12,440 nt of DNA from Bacillota bacterium (GTDB lineage Bacteria > Bacillota > Clostridia > Peptostreptococcales > Anaerovoracaceae), in contig JAEEUO010000010.1 in the NCBI GenBank assembly GCA_016286935.1, forward strand, positions 1 through 12,440. Reading direction: 5' to 3'. This document shows, piece after piece, positions 7,872 to 12,440 of this stretch. Within the stretch, counting starts at the first letter, position 1, and every line of letters starts with the position of its first letter. The notes beneath the pieces were generated by a model. That model searched no databases, was not told where the DNA came from, and saw only the letters and a list, made by a program, of their open reading frames with translations. Position numbers and translations under genes: made by a program.

Positions 7872-10115
7872 TTAACGGAACAGCGTGATGTTGTCGGAGC
7901 CGAACTCCGCGTACGTGAAGATCAGATTGACGGTCGCCCTGCCGGTCGCGAACGTCTGGGGCTTGAAGGCGACGGAAATCTGGCGGTAGTCGATCGCGAA
8001 CCGCGACAGGTCGCTCATCATCGTGTTGATGAGCGCGTTCGTCTCCTCCTCCGTCAGCGGAACGGTCTCGCCGCGGACGGTCCTGACGAAGCCGCCGCGA
8101 AGCGCGACCTCCTTTTCGAGCGAGGCGCGGATGACAGACCTGTAATCGAAGCCGGCCCAGAACAGGTCGGACAGCTGGCTCTGGCGGAGCAGCTCGAGGT
8201 CGTACGTCGCGTAGCGCGTGTACGTTTCCTCCGACCCGCCCTCGATCCAGCGGCGGTCCGTCACGGTCAGCGAGAGGAAGTCCTCGAGGCGCTGCGCCGA
8301 AACGGCGATGTCGTACTGGGCCTCGAGATCGTTCGCGACGAGCGAGCTCATGACGCCCCAGTCGACCTGGTAGGCGTTCTGGATGACGCGCTTGCCGTAG
8401 GACGACAGCGCGGACGAGTACGACCACGACTGGCGGACCTTGATGTTGCCGTACGTCCATTCCGACTCGCCGATCGTGTCGATCGTGTCGCGGTTCTGGA
8501 TCAGGACGCGGTTGCCGGGAAGGTCGGACGTATAGAGGGACGCGACCGTTTCCTCGTCGTAATAGCGGGACGTGATGGCCAGGTTCTTCGCGACGGTCGA
8601 GAAGTAGATCGGGATCGAGAGCTCGCGCGGGTCGCGGAGGATGTACTCGGGGGAATCCTGGTCGAAGACGATGCAGATCGCGTCCTCCTCGAGGTAGAAT
8701 TTCTGGTCGGTCCGGACCTCCTTGTACGAGCCCGTCAGGATGATGTCGCGCGCGAACTGCGTGTCGACGACGATCTCGTGGGAGACGATGTCGCGGTAGT
8801 CGCAGCCGTCGATGAAGAGGTTCTCGAGCGAGATCTCGCGGCCGGTCGTGAGGTCGAAGTTCAGGTAATCCGCGCAGGACAGCGTCTTCGTGGACTCGTA
8901 GTAGCCCCACGCGTTCTCGCCGATCACGCCCTCCTCATTCGGCAGCGCGTACGTATAGTCGCCCTTCATCCGGATCGAAACGACGTTGTTGTAATTGTAC
9001 AGAACGCTCGAGGAGACGTCGGTTCGGATCAGGATCGACCCGTCCGGGATCGTCTGCCGGATGCCGCGGAACTCCGGGATCGCAAGCGCCGCGAGCTCCT
9101 CGTAGGCCTTCGCGATGCGCTCGTTGATCAGAGCGAGCGCCGATTCGTCGGTGAGGCCCGACAGTTCGAGATACGAACCCTTTTCGGCCTTGACCGTCGC
9201 CCACGACGTCGGGTTCTCGACGAGGTAGTTCGTCGTCGTTCCCTCGGTGACGGTATTGCCGGGCGAGCCTTTGATGACGCGCGGTCCGGTCGATTCCACG
9301 GACGTCATGTCGCGCGTCGCGTAGTAGGTGTAGGCGTTCGCGCCGGCGCCCTCCTCGATCGAAGCGCCGCGGGTGTTGATGTAGCCGAGGTTCGTCAGTG
9401 TTTCCTGCCCTTCCTCGCCGATCATCCACGCCACGACGCGCTGGGTGTCGGAGGCGACGCCGCCGCTCCGGAAGACGGCGCAGATGTTGTAGCTGTACGG
9501 ATAGGAGCCGTCTCCGATCGTCTGCTCGGAAGGCGCGACCTCGTCGACGGTCATCAGGACGGTGTCCTTTCCCGACCACGACGACAGCCAGTAGCAGTAC
9601 GTCGAGAACCCGAGGCCGTCCGTATCGCTTTCGTAGAGCGATTCGAATTCGGCGAACGTCAGGTCCTTCTTCTCGACGTTATCGTGGCAGTAGATGACGA
9701 GGCCGTCCTTCGCGACGTTGTAGTATGAAAGCTGGATGCCCATATCCTTCGCGCGGGCGGTGAGTTCCTGGGCGTCCGTTCCCGAGAGGAGGACGATGTC
9801 CGCGTCGCCCGAGAGCAGGCGCTCCTTCGCGCTGTCGGCGCCCGTGAACATCAGGTTTTCCCGCGCGACGATGATCGATTCCCCCGTCAGGGAGGCGCGC
9901 GTCGCCTCGCCGTAGGCCTGCATGAAGTACGTGCCGTCGATGACCGGAAAATCGGCGGATTTCAGCGTCAGCGCGTTCGAGAGGCCCGCTTCCTCGATGG
10001 CCTTTTTGATCGAACGCACGCCGAACACAGCCCCGACCGTGACGAGCACGAAGAGGACGAAGCAGATCAGGATGAGCAGGAGGAATTTCCTGCGTTTTGC
10101 GTTCAGTCTGGCCAT
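7872..10115 (-). CDS. Membrane-anchored PstS-like substrate-binding protein with tandem RsiV/DUF3298-like modules
   Basis: The protein has 747 residues. A short basic N-terminus (MARLNAKRRK) precedes one hydrophobic helix (about 11-33), so the rest should lie outside the membrane. No lipobox cysteine was seen, so a signal anchor is more likely than a lipoprotein. Residues about 55-250 resemble the PstS-type periplasmic binding fold: FPVIDGTYFMQAYGEA, LLSGDADIVLLSG, and GYINTRG near the end of the domain. Residues about 370-510 and 550-747 look like two copies of an RsiV/DUF3298-type module. The best marker is LFIDGCDYRDIV (433-444) against LFWAGFDYRSVI (651-662), the first preceded by NFDLTTGREISLEN and the second by YDLELLRQSQLSD. 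No ABC permease or ATPase is adjacent, so sensing or polymer binding is more likely than uptake. It starts six bases after the deacetylase-like gene, with only a weak ribosome binding site, suggesting coupled translation. The biological role is unknown. Confidence 0.8.
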   Translation of the reverse strand: MARLNAKRRKFLLLILICFVLFVLVTVGAVFGVRSIKKAIEEAGLSNALTLKSADFPVIDGTYFMQAYGEATRASLTGESIIVARENLMFTGADSAKERLLSGDADIVLLSGTDAQELTARAKDMGIQLSYYNVAKDGLVIYCHDNVEKKDLTFAEFESLYESDTDGLGFSTYCYWLSSWSGKDTVLMTVDEVAPSEQTIGDGSYPYSYNICAVFRSGGVASDTQRVVAWMIGEEGQETLTNLGYINTRGASIEEGAGANAYTYYATRDMTSVESTGPRVIKGSPGNTVTEGTTTNYLVENPTSWATVKAEKGSYLELSGLTDESALALINERIAKAYEELAALAIPEFRGIRQTIPDGSILIRTDVSSSVLYNYNNVVSIRMKGDYTYALPNEEGVIGENAWGYYESTKTLSCADYLNFDLTTGREISLENLFIDGCDYRDIVSHEIVVDTQFARDIILTGSYKEVRTDQKFYLEEDAICIVFDQDSPEYILRDPRELSIPIYFSTVAKNLAITSRYYDEETVASLYTSDLPGNRVLIQNRDTIDTIGESEWTYGNIKVRQSWSYSSALSSYGKRVIQNAYQVDWGVMSSLVANDLEAQYDIAVSAQRLEDFLSLTVTDRRWIEGGSEETYTRYATYDLELLRQSQLSDLFWAGFDYRSVIRASLEKEVALRGGFVRTVRGETVPLTEEETNALINTMMSDLSRFAIDYRQISVAFKPQTFATGRATVNLIFTYAEFGSDNITLFR

Positions 10116-10121
10116 ACGGTT

Positions 10122-12440
10122 CTATTCTTTCGGTTCCGCGAGGGTGAGCGTCGTGCGGAGCGATACAACCTCTCCCGGAAGAGGCGACGTCAGGCGGACC
10201 GGCGTCATGTCGAAGAGTTCGCAGGGGACGACCGTCACCGACGCACGCGACTGGATCGCCGCGTCGTAGAGCGGTTTTCCGGCCGTCTTTTCGCCGATGC
10301 GGATCGTCAGCGACCATTCGTTCGTGTGTTTTTCCGCTTCCGCCCGTTTTTCCTCGGGGCCGGCGGAGGAAAGCGTCATGATCTCGGTCGGCCTGTCGAT
10401 GAACAGCGCCGCCGCGACCGTTGTATTGTACGCCGCCGCGATCTCTTTGGCAAGCGTGTCCTCGGAGACCCAGCGGTAGCCGTTCCGCTCCGCGAACGCG
10501 CCGATGTTCTTCACGAACGTCTCCGTCGAGTCCGGGTCGAGATACGCGAGATCGCAGTGGTAGTAGACCGAGACAGGCAGGCCGTATTTCGCGACGAGCG
10601 ACGACCAGCCGTAGCCGTCGTAGCCGACCGTCGACGTGTTCCAGAGGAGGATCGTCTCTTCGCCCTCCCTGTCCGTGAGGAAGAACGGGACGCTCCACAC
10701 GTTCTCGGCGTTGTTCTCGGGCGAGACGGTGTTGTTCGCGGCTTTCCAGCCCGAATTCCAGAGGAATCCGGCGTTCCATTCGCTGTCGAACGTCTGGCGG
10801 AGGGAGCGGTTCGACGAGACCCAGGTGTGGTGGTTCACGCCGATGCCTTCGGTCGCGAGGCCGTACGCCGCGAACGCGTTTTTGTGGAGTTCGAGTTCGA
10901 TGCGTTCCTGTTCGACCGTCGCGGCGACGGTCGTCTTCGCGTGGGCGCCGACGTAGTATCCGCGCGCCTTCAGTTCGTCGAGCTGGGCTTTGAGCGCTTC
11001 GGTCTCGGGGAAATACGGCGAGTCGACCGGCATCGCGACGCCGTATTCGCGGTGGCCGACGACGAGATCGGGGATGCCGTCGCCGTTGAGGTCCGTCACC
11101 GCCGGGCAGGCGTACGTGCCGAACTTGAGGTATTCGTTGCCGAACGCGTTTCCGAACGACGATCCGAGATACCCCTCGAGGCGCCATTTCATGATCGAGT
11201 CGACGGGGCGCTCCAGATACGGCGAATAGACGCCGATATAGCCGTCCGCGTTGCCGATCAGCGTTTCGGGCTCGCCGTCGCCGTCGATGTCGGCCGCCGT
11301 CTCGCGGATCCATTCGCCCGCTCCGGGCTTCGCGAACGGCGTCAGAAGGAACGTATTCGCTTCATCCTGAAGGAGATCGAACAGCGTGAACGGCCTCGTC
11401 ATATCATCGTATCCGGTCGCGGAGTCGAACCGCTTCGGATCGAGGAAGACAGGCGACGAGACGACGTAGTTTCCGTCGCGGAACCCGCGTCCGTACGACG
11501 TCCAGACCGTTCCGTCCGGCTTCCGGAAGAGGAAGAGCAGCGTTCCGTCGTGCCTCGTTTCGATCGCGACGTCGACCGTGCAGTCGCCGGACATATCCCA
11601 GGGATTCGGCGTGAAGTAGGAGCCGGTGTCCGCGGAATCGAAGACGAGCGGCTTTCCCGTCCCTTCGTCGATGAAGTGCGTTCCGGAATCGTAGGCGTTT
11701 TCGTACGCGTCCGGCTCAAAGACGATCGTTCCGGTCTCGTCGCGCGAGCCGAGGACATACGAGACGGTCGCGGCGGAGCGGAACCACGTATAGACGTTCC
11801 GGACGAGCGTGTAGGACGGAATCTGGCCGTACTTCTCCGTCAGGTCCGCGAACGCGACGGCCGAGCCGTTCGCGATCCCGGTCTCCTCTTCGTAATGAAG
11901 CTGCCAGGCGATCGACGGCCGTCCGTCCGAACCGAAGAGCCGCTCGACCGCGTATCCGAACCGCTGCTTCGACGCGAACGAGGCGAAGGCCGAGCGGAAC
12001 ATGAGGCACGCCGAAGATGTCGTGTTGATGAACGTCTCACGGGCGGCCGATTCCTGTGAGAGCGTGAACGACGTTACGGTGAAACCGTTCGGGAGAAGCC
12101 CCGAGCACGCCAGCACGAACCCGTCGCCCCAGCGGTTGACGGCCGCGAGGGCAAACGTTCCCTCCTTGAGGAGCGTACCCGTCTCCGGGTCGCTGACGAT
12201 CGCGTAGCGCTCCTCCGTCACGGCGCCCGGAAGGACGACGCGCTGGGCCGAGGCGTCGAGATCGGCGAGGGAAACGGCCGTCCGCGGCGTGAACACGTAG
12301 CCGAAATCGCAGTTCTTATAGTCCTTTGCATTGCGGTAGTTCTTGAACAGCGTGAGGTAATCGCCGAGGATCGATTGGAGGTTCGCGAGGTTCCTGCGCA
12401 CGTCCGGAAGCGTCCAGTACGTCGGACAGCTGTTCAGTTT
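10122..12440 (-). CDS. Extracytoplasmic deacetylase-like protein with FG-GAP-type calcium segments, 5' partial
   Basis: The frame is open to the window edge, giving 772 residues without the true N-terminus; a GTG at 12401 is internal, since plausible protein sequence continues 13 codons upstream. Numbering from that GTG: a block at 163-207 (PSIAWQLHYEEETGI, then YGQIPSYTLVRNVYTW) looks like the first strand and helix of a NodB-like barrel, with H-Y-E-E-E at 169-173 in place of the usual F-D-D. Two Asp-rich loops, DIDGDGEPE (371-379) and DLNGDGIPD (437-445), are typical of FG-GAP/VCBS calcium-binding blades. They are followed by RGYYVGAHAKTT (480-491) and GVNHHTW (521-527), which resemble the second NodB histidine region. 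The C-terminus (about 660-759) looks like a beta-sandwich. I suspect a DUF2194/PelA-like polysaccharide-processing protein, but this is inferred from fold pattern and not from a confirmed match. It shares an operon with the PstS-like anchored protein and ends in TAG. Confidence 0.65.
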   Translation of the reverse strand, partial: KLNSCPTYWTLPDVRRNLANLQSILGDYLTLFKNYRNAKDYKNCDFGYVFTPRTAVSLADLDASAQRVVLPGAVTEERYAIVSDPETGTLLKEGTFALAAVNRWGDGFVLACSGLLPNGFTVTSFTLSQESAARETFINTTSSACLMFRSAFASFASKQRFGYAVERLFGSDGRPSIAWQLHYEEETGIANGSAVAFADLTEKYGQIPSYTLVRNVYTWFRSAATVSYVLGSRDETGTIVFEPDAYENAYDSGTHFIDEGTGKPLVFDSADTGSYFTPNPWDMSGDCTVDVAIETRHDGTLLFLFRKPDGTVWTSYGRGFRDGNYVVSSPVFLDPKRFDSATGYDDMTRPFTLFDLLQDEANTFLLTPFAKPGAGEWIRETAADIDGDGEPETLIGNADGYIGVYSPYLERPVDSIMKWRLEGYLGSSFGNAFGNEYLKFGTYACPAVTDLNGDGIPDLVVGHREYGVAMPVDSPYFPETEALKAQLDELKARGYYVGAHAKTTVAATVEQERIELELHKNAFAAYGLATEGIGVNHHTWVSSNRSLRQTFDSEWNAGFLWNSGWKAANNTVSPENNAENVWSVPFFLTDREGEETILLWNTSTVGYDGYGWSSLVAKYGLPVSVYYHCDLAYLDPDSTETFVKNIGAFAERNGYRWVSEDTLAKEIAAAYNTTVAAALFIDRPTEIMTLSSAGPEEKRAEAEKHTNEWSLTIRIGEKTAGKPLYDAAIQSRASVTVVPCELFDMTPVRLTSPLPGEVVSLRTTLTLAEPKE
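11067..11093 (-). other. Second FG-GAP-type calcium-binding loop in the deacetylase-like protein
   Basis: Encodes DLNGDGIPD followed by LVVGHREYGV, the D-x-N/D-G-D-G-x-x-D plus hydrophobic strand pattern of FG-GAP/VCBS blades. Its partner loop DIDGDGEPE with TLIGNADGYIGVY is encoded at 11265-11291. The 57-residue interval between loop ends suits two neighbouring propeller blades. Confidence 0.7.

Noticed and set aside
7849..8910. Long N-terminal extension of the M50 protease frame
   Set aside because: It is the out-of-frame shadow of the 747-residue gene, Arg/Pro-rich with no domain; the ATG at 7848 has its own CAGGAG site.
10122..12401. GTG at 12401 as the true start of the deacetylase-like gene
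   Set aside because: The frame stays open to the window edge with plausible protein sequence, no ribosome binding site precedes the GTG, and no signal peptide follows it, as an exported protein would need.

Overview
The window looks like a chromosomal segment of an uncultured, GC-rich member of the Bacillota (Firmicutes), probably clostridial. The support is strong AAGGAGG-type ribosome binding sites, a perfect CIRCE operator in front of clpB, a MurE homologue with the clostridial-type GTKGKST P-loop, and a D-aspartate-ligase-like ATP-grasp enzyme. The assignment below phylum is inference. All seven recognisable genes lie on the minus strand, so transcription runs from high to low coordinates. 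The many plus-strand open frames are antisense shadows caused by GC-rich codon usage.

Region A (12440 down to about 7100) holds an envelope or exopolysaccharide operon whose start is outside the window. A large partial extracytoplasmic protein combines a deacetylase-like fold (DUF2194/PelA-like, tentative) with two Asp-rich FG-GAP-type calcium-binding segments. Six bases after it comes a 747-residue membrane-anchored protein with a PstS-like substrate-binding domain and two RsiV/DUF3298-like modules. Then comes a 237-residue M50 site-2-type membrane metalloprotease.

Region B (about 7096 to 4325) is a stand-alone heat-shock unit. It has a perfect CIRCE (HrcA operator) overlapping a plausible promoter, the disaggregase gene clpB with a strong ribosome binding site, and a GC-rich intrinsic terminator.

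Region C (4304 down to 1) starts with a near-consensus sigma-A promoter and reads DUF975 membrane protein, ATP-grasp ligase resembling the D-aspartate ligase Aslfm, Asp/Glu racemase, and a MurE-type Mur ligase. The racemase would make D-Asp, the ATP-grasp enzyme would attach it to a peptidoglycan precursor, and MurE would add the third stem residue, so this looks like a cell-wall side-chain cassette. The MurE homologue carries an in-frame amber codon at 1182-1184, after codon 77, and then stays open to the window edge. A terminator-like hairpin lies between the racemase and this gene. The gene is either decaying, under unusual control, or affected by a one-base sequence error.

No tRNA, rRNA, CRISPR array, insertion sequence or attachment site was seen. 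There is no gene-free stretch longer than 300 bases. The longest gaps are 4253-4398 and 6997-7134, and both are filled by regulatory elements.
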